Assembly (NCBI GenBank): GCA_963830485.1
Contig: CAWHNE010000009.1
Span: forward strand, 49,944 to 113,943
DNA length: 64,000 nucleotides
Source: CAIWHR01 sp963830485
GTDB lineage: Bacteria; Pseudomonadota; Gammaproteobacteria; Burkholderiales; Casimicrobiaceae
Direction: 5' to 3'
Below the pieces are notes generated by a model, which did not search any database, had not been told where the DNA came from, and worked only from the letters and a program-made list of their open reading frames with translations. This document shows, piece after piece, positions 1-10,653 of the stretch (the first letter of the stretch is position 1; each line of letters starts with the position of its first letter). Position numbers and translations under genes: made by a program.

Positions 1-1
1 G

Positions 2-781
2 CACCGCTCGCGGATCATCGCGGCGAACAATATCCTGAACGCACTCTTCATGGTTGTCTCGGCCGGCATCGCTATCGCGCTGCTCGGCGCCGGCCTTTCG
101 ATCCCGCAGCTCTTCCTCGTCAACGCGCTGATGAACGCGGCCGTCGCCGTCTTCATCTACGGGCTCGTCCCCGAGTTCCTGATGCGCTTCCTCGCGTGGC
201 TGCTCATCCACACGTTCTACCGCGTGGACAAGGAAGGGCTCGACCGGATCCCGGAGGAGGGCGCCTGCGTGCTCGTGTGCAACCACGTGAGCTATGTCGA
301 CGCGGTCGTGATCGCCGCCTGCGTCCGCCGGCCGGTCCGGTTCGTGATGGATCACCGGATCTTCCGGGTGCCGCTCCTGTCGTTCATCTTCCGCACGATG
401 CGCACCATTCCGATCGCGCCCGCGAAGGAGGATGCGACGATGAAGGAGCGCGCGTTCGCCGAGGTTGCGCAGGCGCTCCGAAACGGCGAGATCATCGGCA
501 TCTTCCCCGAGGGCAAGCTCACCGACACGGGTGAACTCAACCCGTTCCGTCCCGGCATCCAGCAGATCATCGACACCACGCCTGTGCCGGTCGTGCCCCT
601 CGCGCTGCGCGGGCTCTGGGGCAGCTTCTTCAGCCGTTCTTCCAGCGGCAAGGCGATGCGACGCCTGCGCGGCATCTTCTCGCGCATCGCGCTCGTCGCA
701 GCGCCGCCGGTGCCTCCCGACCGGGTCACGCTGGAAGCGCTGCAGGCGACGGTGCTCGCGCTGCGCGGCGAGCGGCGATGA
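2..781 (+). CDS. MFS transporter / 1-acylglycerol-phosphate acyltransferase fusion, C-terminal part (partial)
   Basis: The 5' end lies outside the window; the frame is open from base 2, and the residues before the first ATG (base 50) read RSRIIAANNILNALF, a junction typical of MFS-PlsC fusions. Two hydrophobic segments (about residues 17-60) precede a PlsC acyltransferase domain with the acceptor/catalytic box NHVSYVD (H and D of HX4D) and the FPEGKLT box. The expected role is acyl transfer to lysophospholipid at the inner membrane, coupled to lysophospholipid flipping by the MFS half, as in LplT-Aas systems. The transporter half is largely missing here, so its substrate cannot be judged. Fold assignment is firm; the exact acceptor is inferred. 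Confidence 0.85.
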   Translation, partial: HRSRIIAANNILNALFMVVSAGIAIALLGAGLSIPQLFLVNALMNAAVAVFIYGLVPEFLMRFLAWLLIHTFYRVDKEGLDRIPEEGACVLVCNHVSYVDAVVIAACVRRPVRFVMDHRIFRVPLLSFIFRTMRTIPIAPAKEDATMKERAFAEVAQALRNGEIIGIFPEGKLTDTGELNPFRPGIQQIIDTTPVPVVPLALRGLWGSFFSRSSSGKAMRRLRGIFSRIALVAAPPVPPDRVTLEALQATVLALRGERR

Positions 782-814
782 GGCCTGCAACCCCTTTTCT
801 TCGAGGGAGAGACG

Positions 815-1786
815 ATGAGCGGTGAACGCGATGCTGTCTTCGAATGGGCGGAAAGCGGCCGGCTCTCGCCTGGGCGCGTCGCGCAAGCGCTGCGCGTCGC
901 AGGCGCGACTCCCGGTGCCGTCGAGTGGCGGTGGTTCATCGACCGGCTCCTCTTGGGCCTCGCCGTCGTGCTGGCTGGCGCCGGCGTGATCTTTTTCGTC
1001 GCTGCAAACTGGCAGGAGCTCGGACGCTTCGCCAAGTTCGGTCTGGTCGAACTACCCATCCTGCTCGCGCTCGCGGCCTGCTGGCACTACGGCCTCGAGT
1101 CGCTCGCAGGCAAGGCGGCGCTGGTCGCGGCGGCGTTGTGCACTGGCGCGCTGCTCGCGCTGGTCGGACAGGTTTACCAGACGGGCGCAGACACGTGGGA
1201 GCTTTTCGCCGCGTGGGCCGTCGCGATCGCCGTCTGGGTCGCCGTCGCGCGGATGCCGGCGTTGTGGTTACTGTGGCTCGCGCTCGTCAACGTTGCGATC
1301 GCGCTCTACTTCAGCACGTTCGGCGGCATCTTCGGAATCGTGTTCGGCACGCGTGAGATGCTGTGGGCGCTGTTCGGACTGAACACCGCGGCGCTCGCCC
1401 TCTGGGAAGTGCTGGCGGCGGGCGGCATCGAGTGGCTCCGCGAGCGCTGGGCAGTTCGCGTGCTCGCGTTTGCGAGCGGAGCCGCCGTCACGTGGCTCGC
1501 GGTCTGGTCCGTTCTCGATTTCACCCGCGTCGGAGGGTGGGGCATCGTCGCGTACGCGGTCTGGCTCGGCGCGGCCTATGCGGCGTATCGACGTCTCAGC
1601 ACCGACCTGTTCATCCTGGCGGGCGCCGTCCTGAGCGTGATCGTCGTCGTCACGGCGACGCTCGCTCACAACTTCCTGCAGCACGAAACGGCGGGCAGCT
1701 TCCTCTTCATTGGTCTCGTCGTCATCGCGATAACGGCCACCGGCGCATGGTGGCTGCGGCAGGTCGCCGCGGAGGAGCCGGCATGA
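815..1786 (+). CDS. DUF2157 domain-containing membrane protein
   Basis: 323 residues. A soluble N-terminus of about 45 residues is followed by roughly eight to nine hydrophobic segments, the first after the motif VEWRWFIDRLLLGLA and ending in VIFFVAANWQEL, characteristic of DUF2157. A good ribosome site (GAGGGAGAG) lies about 5 bases before ATG 815. It is the first gene of a three-gene unit; its TGA overlaps the ATG of the DUF4401 gene (ATGA), so translational coupling is likely. The DUF2157-DUF4401-GDYXXLXY trio is a recurrent bacterial arrangement. Its biochemical function is unknown to me, beyond being an inner-membrane module. Confidence 0.85.
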   Translation: MSGERDAVFEWAESGRLSPGRVAQALRVAGATPGAVEWRWFIDRLLLGLAVVLAGAGVIFFVAANWQELGRFAKFGLVELPILLALAACWHYGLESLAGKAALVAAALCTGALLALVGQVYQTGADTWELFAAWAVAIAVWVAVARMPALWLLWLALVNVAIALYFSTFGGIFGIVFGTREMLWALFGLNTAALALWEVLAAGGIEWLRERWAVRVLAFASGAAVTWLAVWSVLDFTRVGGWGIVAYAVWLGAAYAAYRRLSTDLFILAGAVLSVIVVVTATLAHNFLQHETAGSFLFIGLVVIAITATGAWWLRQVAAEEPA

Positions 1787-2859
1787 ACGCCCGCGACCGT
1801 TCCGCGCTGTGGGGCCGCCTGCGCGCCGCAGGCCTCGTGACCGGGGATGCTCCGGCGGCAGAAGACGCGCCGGTCCCGTGGTACGTGCGCACGATGGTCG
1901 GCATCGCCGGGTGGATCGCGGCCGCGTTCCTGCTCGGCTTCGTCGGGGTCGCGCTCGCATTCGTGACGAGGAGCGGTGCCGCATCGGTGACCGTCGGGCT
2001 CCTGCTGTGCGCCGCGGCGATCGGCATGCTCTGGGTGCTGTCGCGGCAGGAGTTCTTCGCCCAGTTCGCGCTGGCGGTGAGCCTCGCCGGGCAGGCGCTC
2101 GTCGTCGCGGGCCTCGTCCGGATGTTTCCGCAGCATGATGGCGCGGTGTACGTCGTGATCGCCGGCTTCGAGGTCGCGCTTGCGCTGCTCGCCCCGACCT
2201 CGGTGCACCGCACGTGGTCGGCCTTTGCCGCGGCGCTTGCCCTCTTCCTCGCGCTGCACGAGTGGCGCGCGACGGCGATCTTCCCGGCCCTTGCCGCGGC
2301 CGGCTTCGTGGCGTTGCAGGTCGCGGAGACGCGGCTTGCGGCGCACGCGAGCCTGTGGCGGGCCACGAGCGCGGGCGTCGCTCTGGCACTGCTCGCCATC
2401 GTCCCGGCGTCGTCGCTATTGGACGCGAGATGGCTGTTCGGACAATCCGGCCCGATACCTGTACGCGCGTGGGCGGGATATGGGGCGCTCCTCGCCGGCG
2501 TTGTCTTCACCGGAACGATGGCTTGGCTCCTTGTGCAGAACACCGTCGCGCTCACGAGCCGCGCGGGGCTCGCGACGATCGGCGGCTCGATCGCGCTCGC
2601 CCTGGCCGCGTGGCCCGTGCCCGGAGTGATCGTGGGCGCGCTCATCGCGGTCACGGCGTTCGCCGCCGGACGCGTCGCGATGACGGGTGTTGGGCTCGTC
2701 GCGGCGGCGGCGGCTCTCTCGTATTACTACTACTCGCTCGAGGCGCCGCTCCTCACGAAGGCGCTGTCGCTGCTCGCGGCCGGCGCAGTGCTGATCGCGG
2801 CCCGCTTTGCTTTTCGCTACTGGATCGGCTCGTCCGAACGGGAGGTTCGCCATGCGTAA
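1783..2859 (+). CDS. DUF4401 domain-containing membrane protein
   Basis: 358 residues from ATG 1783, which overlaps the upstream stop by four bases. The open frame extends further upstream but lies inside the DUF2157 gene, so I reject that extension. A short polar N-terminus containing VPWYVRTMVGIAGWIAA leads into about ten hydrophobic segments. The overall pattern and position match DUF4401 proteins, which accompany DUF2157 and GDYXXLXY proteins. It probably forms an inner-membrane complex with its two neighbours; no catalytic motif is visible. Function unknown. Confidence 0.82.
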   Translation: MNARDRSALWGRLRAAGLVTGDAPAAEDAPVPWYVRTMVGIAGWIAAAFLLGFVGVALAFVTRSGAASVTVGLLLCAAAIGMLWVLSRQEFFAQFALAVSLAGQALVVAGLVRMFPQHDGAVYVVIAGFEVALALLAPTSVHRTWSAFAAALALFLALHEWRATAIFPALAAAGFVALQVAETRLAAHASLWRATSAGVALALLAIVPASSLLDARWLFGQSGPIPVRAWAGYGALLAGVVFTGTMAWLLVQNTVALTSRAGLATIGGSIALALAAWPVPGVIVGALIAVTAFAAGRVAMTGVGLVAAAAALSYYYYSLEAPLLTKALSLLAAGAVLIAARFAFRYWIGSSEREVRHA

Positions 2860-3367
2860 GGGCATCGTCGTGCTGGCGGGCATCGCGCTGCTCGTCGTGG
2901 TGAACGCCTCCATCCTGTCGCGCGAGCGTTTGATCGACGAAGGCTGGGTCGTGCTGCTGGAGCTCGCACCGGTCGATCCGCGCTCGATGATGCAGGGCGA
3001 CTACATGGCCCTGCAGTTCAAGGCGGCGCGCGAGGCGTTTCCCGTCACCGCAAAGCGAGCCGTGGCCGAGGACGGGCGGCTCGTCCTGGCGCAGGATGCG
3101 CGCGGCGTCGCCGCGTACCGGAAGCTGGATGATGGCGGCCCGCTCGCGGCCGACGAGGTGCGGATGCGGTATCGGATACGGCACGGCGTGCCTAAGCTCG
3201 CGACCAACGCCTGGTTCTTCGAGGAAGGGCACGCCGCCGACTACGCGAAGGCGCGCTACGGTGAGTTCCGCGTCGGGTCCGATGGCGAGGCGATCCTGAC
3301 GGGCATGCGCGACGAAGGGCTCGCGCGGCTCGGCGGTGCGGCGAAATCGGCGGCGACGGCGCGCTGA
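2852..3367 (+). CDS. GDYXXLXY domain-containing protein
   Basis: 171 residues from ATG 2852, which overlaps the DUF4401 stop by eight bases; a GGAGG ribosome site sits just upstream inside the DUF4401 gene. It has one N-terminal membrane anchor (about residues 4-20), then a periplasmic domain with the signature GDYMALQF near residue 48, matching the GDYXXLXY family, and the partner motif FFFEEGHAADYAKARYGEFR-like segment (here WFFEEGHAADYAKARYGEF). It is the third member of the DUF2157/DUF4401 operon. Its role is unknown; co-occurrence suggests it is the periplasmic-facing subunit of the same complex. Confidence 0.85.
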   Translation: MRKGIVVLAGIALLVVVNASILSRERLIDEGWVVLLELAPVDPRSMMQGDYMALQFKAAREAFPVTAKRAVAEDGRLVLAQDARGVAAYRKLDDGGPLAADEVRMRYRIRHGVPKLATNAWFFEEGHAADYAKARYGEFRVGSDGEAILTGMRDEGLARLGGAAKSAATAR

Positions 3368-3373
3368 CGGCGG

Positions 3374-4150
3374 CTACGGCGCGACGGGCACTTCGCCCCA
3401 CGTGGCGGCGACGAGTGCCGGCAGCACGACGCCCGACGGGCCACGCAGCACGAAGTCGACGCGGTCCGAGAGTCGTGTCGGATTCGGATTCACCTCGACG
3501 ATCGCGGCGCCGTGGTGGCGCGCGTACGTCGGAAGCATCGCTGCCGGATAGACTTCGGCGGCGGTGCCGACGACGAGCAGCACGTCGCAATCGCGCGCCG
3601 CATGCTCGGCCTGCGCGAGCGCGTCTTCCGGCAACGTCTCCTCGAACCAGACGACGTCGGGTCGCAGGAACGCGCCGCAGTGGGCACAGCGCGGCGCCTC
3701 GCGCGGGCTGGAATCGTCCCACGTGTCCACGATCGTGCCCTCGCGCGAACACTTGACGCGCTGGAGGTTGCCGTGGAGCTCGACGACGTGGCGACTACCC
3801 GCTGCGCGATGCAGCCCGTCGACATTCTGCGTGATGACGACGAAATCGGGAACGGCCGTTTCGATCGCGGCGAGCGCGCGATGTCCCGCGTTCGGCTGCG
3901 CGTTTGCGACGAGCTCGCGCCGCCACGCGTACCAGTCCCAGACGAGCTTCGCGTTGCGCCGGAACGCGTCCGGCGTTGCGAGCTCGAGCGGATCGAACTG
4001 CGCCCAGAGCCCGGTCTGCGCGTCGCGAAACGTCGGCACGCCGGACTCGGCGGAGATGCCCGCACCGGTCAGCGCGGCGACCGAGCGTGCCTTGCGCAGG
4101 CGACCGATCAGCGCCGCCGGAATCGCAGGGGCGTCGGGAAGAGACGGCAT
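3374..4150 (-). CDS. SIR2-family NAD-dependent protein deacylase (sirtuin)
   Basis: 258 residues. NAD-binding motifs are clear: GAGISAESGVPTFRD near residue 30, TQNVDGLH in the middle, catalytic His in VELHGN, and GTAAEVYPAA near the end. The YAWRRE segment provides the Tyr-X-X-Arg pair that marks class III (SIRT5/CobB-like) enzymes preferring acidic acyl groups such as succinyl-lysine; that preference is inferred. The zinc region shows only three evident cysteines (KC, then RCAHC), as in some proteobacterial CobB proteins. The gene is convergent with the GDYXXLXY gene (6-base gap) and divergent from aroC. Confidence 0.9.
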   Translation of the reverse strand: MPSLPDAPAIPAALIGRLRKARSVAALTGAGISAESGVPTFRDAQTGLWAQFDPLELATPDAFRRNAKLVWDWYAWRRELVANAQPNAGHRALAAIETAVPDFVVITQNVDGLHRAAGSRHVVELHGNLQRVKCSREGTIVDTWDDSSPREAPRCAHCGAFLRPDVVWFEETLPEDALAQAEHAARDCDVLLVVGTAAEVYPAAMLPTYARHHGAAIVEVNPNPTRLSDRVDFVLRGPSGVVLPALVAATWGEVPVAP

Positions 4151-4312
4151 CGTTTCGACAGTGCAGGCTCGATAGGCGGCGGTGCGCGCGCATCCCTTGC
4201 GATTCTAGGCCGGACGACGTCGCGTGTGCGATTCTTTAGATGCGAAAGGTCGTTGTCGCTGTGTGCTACACTCGGCGCGCCCATCCGCCGCTTTCCGTCA
4301 CGGCGTCTCCTC

Positions 4313-5470
4313 ATGTCCGGCAACACGCTCGGCACGCTGTTCCGCGTCACCTCGTTCGGCGAATCGCACGGCCCCGCGATCGGCTGCGTCGTCGACGGCT
4401 GCCCGCCCGGGATGGCGCTTGCGGCGCCCGACATCCAGCGCGAGCTCGATCGCCGCAAGCCGGGGACGTCGCGCCATGTCACGCAGCGGCGCGAATCCGA
4501 CACGGTCGAGATCCTCTCCGGCGTGTTCGAGGGCAGGACCACCGGCACGCCCATCGCATTGCTCATTCGCAACGAGGATCCGCGCAGCAAGGACTATGCC
4601 GCGATCGCCGAGACGTTCCGGCCCGGCCACGCCGACTACGCGTACTGGCAGAAGTACGGGATCCGCGACTATCGCGGCGGCGGGCGCGCGTCGGCGCGCG
4701 AAACCGCGGTCCGCGTCGCGGCCGGCGCGATCGCAAGGAAATGGCTCGCCGAGCGCCACGGCGTCGCGATCCGCGGTCATCTCGTGCAACTGGGTCCGCA
4801 CGCGATCCCGTTCGAGGACTGGACGCACGTCGACAGGAACCCGTTCTTCGCCGCCAACGCGTCGATCGTCGCAGAGCTCGAGGCGTTCATGGACGCGCTG
4901 CGCAAGTCCGGCGATTCGTGCGGCGCGCGGATCACGGTCGAAGCGACCGGCGTGCCGGTGGGCTGGGGCGAGCCTGTCTACGGCCGGCTCGATGCCGATC
5001 TCGCCGGCGCGATGATGGGCATCAACGCGGTGAAGGGGGTCGAGATCGGCGCCGGATTCGCAAGCGTCGCGCAGCGCGGCACCGAGCACTCGGACGAGAT
5101 GGCGCCGGAGGGCTTCCTCTCGAATCACGCGGGCGGCATCCTCGGCGGCATCTCGACGGGGCAGGACATCGTCGTGACGATCGCGGTCAAGCCGACGTCG
5201 TCGATTCGGCTCGATCGCCGCTCGATCGACAAGGCGGGAAATCCCGTCATCGTCAACACGCACGGCCGGCACGATCCGTGCGTAGGGATTCGCGCGACGC
5301 CCATCGCCGAGGCGATGCTCGCGCTGGTGCTGATCGATCACGCGCTGCGCCACCGCGCGCAGAATGCCGACGTCGTCACCTCGACGCCGCGGATCGCCGC
5401 CGCCGCGCCCGCCGACGTGTCGAAGCGGCAGCAACGCACGGTCGACGATCCCGAGCCGGACGAGGCCTAG
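4313..5470 (+). CDS. aroC: Chorismate synthase
   Basis: 385 residues from ATG 4313 (MSGNTLGTLFRVTSFGESHG). It catalyses the last shikimate-pathway step, EPSP to chorismate, using reduced FMN. Family signatures are GESHGPAIGCVVDGCPPG at the N-terminus, YRGGGRASARETA, the FSNH-like stretch (LSNHAGGILGGISTGQ) and GRHDPCVGIRA near the C-terminus. It is about 20 residues longer than the usual 350-365 because of an Asp/Pro/Glu-rich tail. The stop codon TAG is also the first three bases of the terminal repeat of the 5468-5745 element, so the native 3' end may have been set by that insertion. Confidence 0.96.
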   Translation: MSGNTLGTLFRVTSFGESHGPAIGCVVDGCPPGMALAAPDIQRELDRRKPGTSRHVTQRRESDTVEILSGVFEGRTTGTPIALLIRNEDPRSKDYAAIAETFRPGHADYAYWQKYGIRDYRGGGRASARETAVRVAAGAIARKWLAERHGVAIRGHLVQLGPHAIPFEDWTHVDRNPFFAANASIVAELEAFMDALRKSGDSCGARITVEATGVPVGWGEPVYGRLDADLAGAMMGINAVKGVEIGAGFASVAQRGTEHSDEMAPEGFLSNHAGGILGGISTGQDIVVTIAVKPTSSIRLDRRSIDKAGNPVIVNTHGRHDPCVGIRATPIAEAMLALVLIDHALRHRAQNADVVTSTPRIAAAAPADVSKRQQRTVDDPEPDEA

Positions 5471-5745
5471 CAGCCTGATGCAGAACCCCTCATGAGCCGC
5501 GTTTCGGACGAGATGGCCCCGGATACTAGGCGCGAGCCGCGTCGAATAGCCGACGCATATTCGCAAGGCGAGCAACGACGTAGACGGGGCCATATCGTCG
5601 AAACCCGTATGGGCAGCGGCGTGCCGGGCGGTCTGCTTTGTCGCGGCTCGCTCGTGTGGGGTCGACCACACGTCGCTCACCACTCCGCGCATCCCATCCC
5701 GGCACGCCGCTGCGCGGCCATGACGGGTTCTGCATCAGGCTGCTA
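5468..5745. mobile_element. Structured palindromic element, copy D (MITE-like, two hairpin arms)
   Basis: Terminal inverted repeats of 27 bases (5468-5494 and 5719-5745) match with one mismatch. Inside are two long hairpin arms: arm 1 pairs 5501-5521 with 5585-5604; arm 2 pairs 5613-5628 with 5698-5713 (16 of 16). The arm apices resemble those of copies A-C (CTTTGTCGC or CGTTGCTC on one side, CGCGCATC or GCGCCT on the other), while the stem sequences differ. It encodes no protein. It lies between the convergent aroC and xseA and could act as a bidirectional terminator. The mobile nature is inferred from repetition and inverted repeats. Confidence 0.75.
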
Positions 5746-5760
5746 GGCCATCGGTCCTCG

Positions 5761-7143
5761 TCAGACCTTGCTGATCTTCGCACCTGCCGTCCCGCGCGCA
5801 AAGGCGATGTCGACGTCGTCGCCGATGGCGAGCGTGGCGGCATCCTGGACGATCGCGCCGTCGCCGGCCGTCACGATCGCGTAGCCGCGATCGAGCACCG
5901 CCTGCGGGTTCAGATGCGCGAGGCTTCGCGCCAGCACCGTCACCCGCAGGTCGAGCCCGTCCTGGCGCGAGCGCGCGGCGCGCGCGAGCCCGAGGGCGGC
6001 CGGCGCGAGGAGGGCGGCCTGCGGTAGCGGTTGCGCGAGCCTCCACGCGGTGCGCTGCGCGAGCCCGCCGACGCGCGCCGCCGCCGCATCGAGGTGGTGG
6101 GAGAGCGCGCGCGCGAGCCGGCCGGCGACGAGCGCCATGTCATGCGCCTGCCGCTCGATCCGCGCCGCCGGATGCACGAGACGCCGGGAGATGTGGTCGA
6201 CGCGCTGCATGGCGGCCTCGAGCGCGCGCAGATGGGCGTGGCGCAGGCGACCCGCGTTTGCCGCGAGTTGCCGGGCAATGTCATCGCAGTCCGGCGCGAC
6301 GAGCGCGGCAGCCGCGGTCGGCGTCGGCGCGCGCAGGTCGGCGACGAAGTCGCAGATCGTGAAGTCGGTCTCGTGCCCCACGCCGGAGACGACGGGCAGC
6401 GCGGATTCGAACACCGCGCGGGCAACGGCTTCCTCGTTGAACGCCCAGAGGTCCTCGATCGAGCCCCCGCCCCGCGCGACGATCAGGACGTCGGTCTCGG
6501 CGCGCGCGTTGGCCGTGCGGATGGCGTGCGCGATCGACGCCGCGGCGCCGTCGCCCTGCACGGCCGTGGGATAGATGACGACCGCGAGCCGCGGCCACCG
6601 CTTCCCGAGCATTGCGAGCAGGTCGGCGAGCGCCGCGGCGCGCGGCGAGGTGACGATGCCGACGGCGCGCGGCCACGGCGGCAGCGTGCGCTTGCGCTCG
6701 GGCGCGAACCAACCGTCGGCCTCGAGCCGCGCCTTCAGCCGTGCGAATTTCTCGTAGAGCGCGCCCTGGCCCGCGAGCCGCGCGGTCTCGACGTTGAGCT
6801 GGAACTCGCCGCGCGCCTCGTAAATCGACGCCGTCGCGCGCACCTCGACTGCGAGCCCGTCCCGCAGCGTGAAGTCGATGAATTGCGCACGGTGCCGGAA
6901 GCAGACGCAGCGGACCTGCGCCTGCGCGTCCTTCAGGTTGAAGTAGCAGTGGCCGGACGCAGCGCGCGTGAAGTTCGATATCTCTCCCGCGACCCAGACG
7001 AGGCCGATGTGCCGCTCGAGCATGAGCCGCGCCGTGCTCACGAGGAGCGACACGGGAAGAACGGTCACTGCGGACAAGGGCGCGGGGGCGATGCTGGCCC
7101 TCGCGCGAGGTTCGAACGGTGGCGTTTCGGAATCGCGTGACAT
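5761..7143 (-). CDS. xseA: Exodeoxyribonuclease VII large subunit
   Basis: 460 residues from ATG 7143. An upstream TTG at 7206 in the same frame is possible, but the family N-terminus fits the ATG. It contains the OB-fold (VWVAGEISNFTRAASGHCYFNLKD), the catalytic domain with VGIVTSPRAAALADLL and ARGGGSIEDLWAFNEE, then GHETDFTICDFVADLRAPTPTAAA, a long helical C-terminal region and the terminal LDRGYAIV motif. With XseB it degrades single-stranded DNA to oligonucleotides in repair. xseB is not seen in the window. The gene runs toward aroC, with element D between them. Confidence 0.95.
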   Translation of the reverse strand: MSRDSETPPFEPRARASIAPAPLSAVTVLPVSLLVSTARLMLERHIGLVWVAGEISNFTRAASGHCYFNLKDAQAQVRCVCFRHRAQFIDFTLRDGLAVEVRATASIYEARGEFQLNVETARLAGQGALYEKFARLKARLEADGWFAPERKRTLPPWPRAVGIVTSPRAAALADLLAMLGKRWPRLAVVIYPTAVQGDGAAASIAHAIRTANARAETDVLIVARGGGSIEDLWAFNEEAVARAVFESALPVVSGVGHETDFTICDFVADLRAPTPTAAAALVAPDCDDIARQLAANAGRLRHAHLRALEAAMQRVDHISRRLVHPAARIERQAHDMALVAGRLARALSHHLDAAAARVGGLAQRTAWRLAQPLPQAALLAPAALGLARAARSRQDGLDLRVTVLARSLAHLNPQAVLDRGYAIVTAGDGAIVQDAATLAIGDDVDIAFARGTAGAKISKV

Positions 7144-7573
7144 CGCCGACACGGAAGGTTCAGGCAGGCAACGCAGACTCGACGCGACGCGGCGTGTCCA
7201 TGACAAACGACCGTAACGATGGCGTCAGATGAACATCACAATCTGGCGCGCTCAATACGAAACTCGGCCGCGGCGGCCCTTGCGAAGCTCTCGTAAAACG
7301 TTGAGTTGGCTGGTGAAAAAACCGGCGTGAATTTGGGCACGCGAAGGTTTCTTCCGACCCTCCCGCGACTTAGCGAGCGAATTTACAAGATACGCACAAT
7401 TTTATCCACAGGATTTGTGGACAACGCTCGCGCGGCCGTCGACGCGACTGCCTGCAAAGCCTTGCAGGACGCGGGTTTCCGGCCCGCGACATATGCGCAC
7501 TGGCAAGCGCTTCAATGACGCGTGCAGGCGCTCGCGCTAGAATGGCGGTTGTCAAACGATTGTTCATGAACAA
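7144..7573. other. Intergenic region upstream of xseA, no gene recognised
   Basis: 430 bases between the xseA start and element C. A 70-residue plus-strand frame (7306-7518) has no recognisable domain and no good ribosome site, and I do not call it. The stretch around 7380-7430 is less GC-rich than its surroundings and contains two DnaA-box-like motifs (listed separately). xseA promoter elements are expected here but none is clear. Confidence 0.5.
7402..7424. promoter_or_regulatory. Inverted pair of DnaA-box-like motifs
   Basis: TTATCCACA at 7402-7410 is a perfect match to the DnaA-box consensus TTATNCACA. TGTGGACAA at 7416-7424 is a one-mismatch box on the opposite strand (TTGTCCACA). The two face each other across five bases in a locally AT-richer patch. 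They could titrate DnaA or regulate a neighbour. There is no dnaA/dnaN/parA context nearby, so a replication origin is not supported. Confidence 0.4.
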
Positions 7574-7853
7574 AGGGCCTGTTCACACCATGTCCACAAG
7601 TGCGTTGCACGGCCGAAAAGCTCCAGAGCGAGGCGCAAAATGAAGCCGGGCCGGCTGCCCGGCGAGGCTTTGCAACGAAGCGCAGGCGCTTTTCGCCAGC
7701 AACCCGAAGGGAACGGGCGCCTTGGGGCGCCACTCTTCGTTGCTCTCCTCGCGCAGACACCCGGTCTGCGCGTCCTCATTTGTCAAAATCGGCGCCTCGA
7801 TTGGCGCCCCAAGCCGTCCGTTCGCACATGCGAACATGGTGCGAACAGGCCCT
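7574..7853. mobile_element. Structured palindromic element, copy C (MITE-like, two hairpin arms)
   Basis: Terminal inverted repeats AGGGCCTGTTCACACCATGT (7574-7593) and its near-complement at 7834-7853 differ at one base. Arm 1 pairs 7614-7621 with 7688-7695; arm 2 pairs 7721-7732 with 7802-7813 (12 of 12). The linker between arms, GCAACCCGAAGGGAACGGG, is shared with copies A and B, and the arm apices carry the family motif CTTCGTTGC ... GCGCCTCG. It ends three bases before the glnS ATG, so the glnS leader and probably its promoter context lie within the element. Confidence 0.75.
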
Positions 7854-7856
7854 GAC

Positions 7857-9707
<1,851 letters not shown>

Positions 9708-9777
9708 CGCCGCCTGCCGCGTTCGGCCGGCATTGCGCTAAGATGGCGCCCGCCGCATCGATTCCGGAGCATTTCCC

Positions 9778-10653
9778 ATGAAACGCATCCTGCTGTTCAT
9801 CGCCACCAACCTCGCGGTGGTGCTCGTTCTCTCGATCGTCCTGCGCCTGCTGGGCCTCGACCGCGCGATGACCGCCGAGACCGGCATGAACCTGGGCTCG
9901 CTGCTCGTGTTCTCCGCGGTCGTCGGGTTCACGGGCGCGATCATCTCCCTCCTCATGTCGAAGACGATGGCGAAGTGGTCGACAGGCGCTCACGTGATCG
10001 AGCAGCCCGCCAACGATGCCGAGGTGTGGATGGTCGAGACCGTACGCAGGCTCGCGACGAAGGCCGGCATCGGCATGCCCGAGGTCGCGGTCTACGAAGG
10101 CGCGCCGAACGCATTCGCCACGGGCGCCTTCCGCAATTCCGCGCTGGTCGCCGTGTCCACGGGACTTCTGCAGTCGATGAACAAGGAGGAGGTCGAGGCG
10201 GTACTGGGCCACGAGATCGCGCACGTGGCGAACGGCGACATGGTGACGCTGACGCTGATCCAAGGGGTGGTCAACACGTTCGTGGTGTTCTTCGCCCGCA
10301 TCATCGGTTCGATCGTCGACAAGACGGTATTCCGCACCGAGCGCGGCAACGGCCCGGGCTATTTCATCACCGTCATCGTCGCGCAGATCGTGCTCGGCAT
10401 CCTCGCCTCGATGATCGTCGCCTGGTTCTCGCGCCGCCGCGAGTTCCGCGCCGACGCGGGCAGCGCGCAGTTCCTCGGCAGCCCGTCGCCGATGGTCAAC
10501 GCGCTGCGCCGGCTGGGCGGCCTCGAGCCCGGCACGCTGCCGCAGTCGATGGCGGGCTTCGGCATCACCGACAAGGGCGGCATCATGTCGCTGTTCGCGA
10601 CGCACCCGCCGATCGAGGAGCGAATCGCCGCGCTGCAGAGATCCGGCAGCTGA
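9778..10653 (+). CDS. htpX: Membrane-bound zinc metalloprotease HtpX
   Basis: 291 residues, close to the 293 of the E. coli protein. Two N-terminal membrane segments precede the catalytic motif HEIAH (in VLGHEIAHVANGD, about residue 144), then two further hydrophobic segments and the third zinc-ligand region ADAGSAQFLG. It degrades misfolded inner-membrane proteins with its active site facing the cytoplasm. Its TGA overlaps the ATG of the GST gene (TGATG), implying co-translation. Confidence 0.95.
   Translation: MKRILLFIATNLAVVLVLSIVLRLLGLDRAMTAETGMNLGSLLVFSAVVGFTGAIISLLMSKTMAKWSTGAHVIEQPANDAEVWMVETVRRLATKAGIGMPEVAVYEGAPNAFATGAFRNSALVAVSTGLLQSMNKEEVEAVLGHEIAHVANGDMVTLTLIQGVVNTFVVFFARIIGSIVDKTVFRTERGNGPGYFITVIVAQIVLGILASMIVAWFSRRREFRADAGSAQFLGSPSPMVNALRRLGGLEPGTLPQSMAGFGITDKGGIMSLFATHPPIEERIAALQRSGS

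Noticed and set aside
7402..7424. Replication origin near xseA/glnS
   Set aside because: Only two DnaA boxes and none of the usual origin neighbours (dnaA, dnaN, gyrB, parAB, gidA) are present.
7306..7518. 70-residue plus-strand frame upstream of glnS
   Set aside because: No domain, no ribosome site, and it covers the DnaA-box patch; probably chance.
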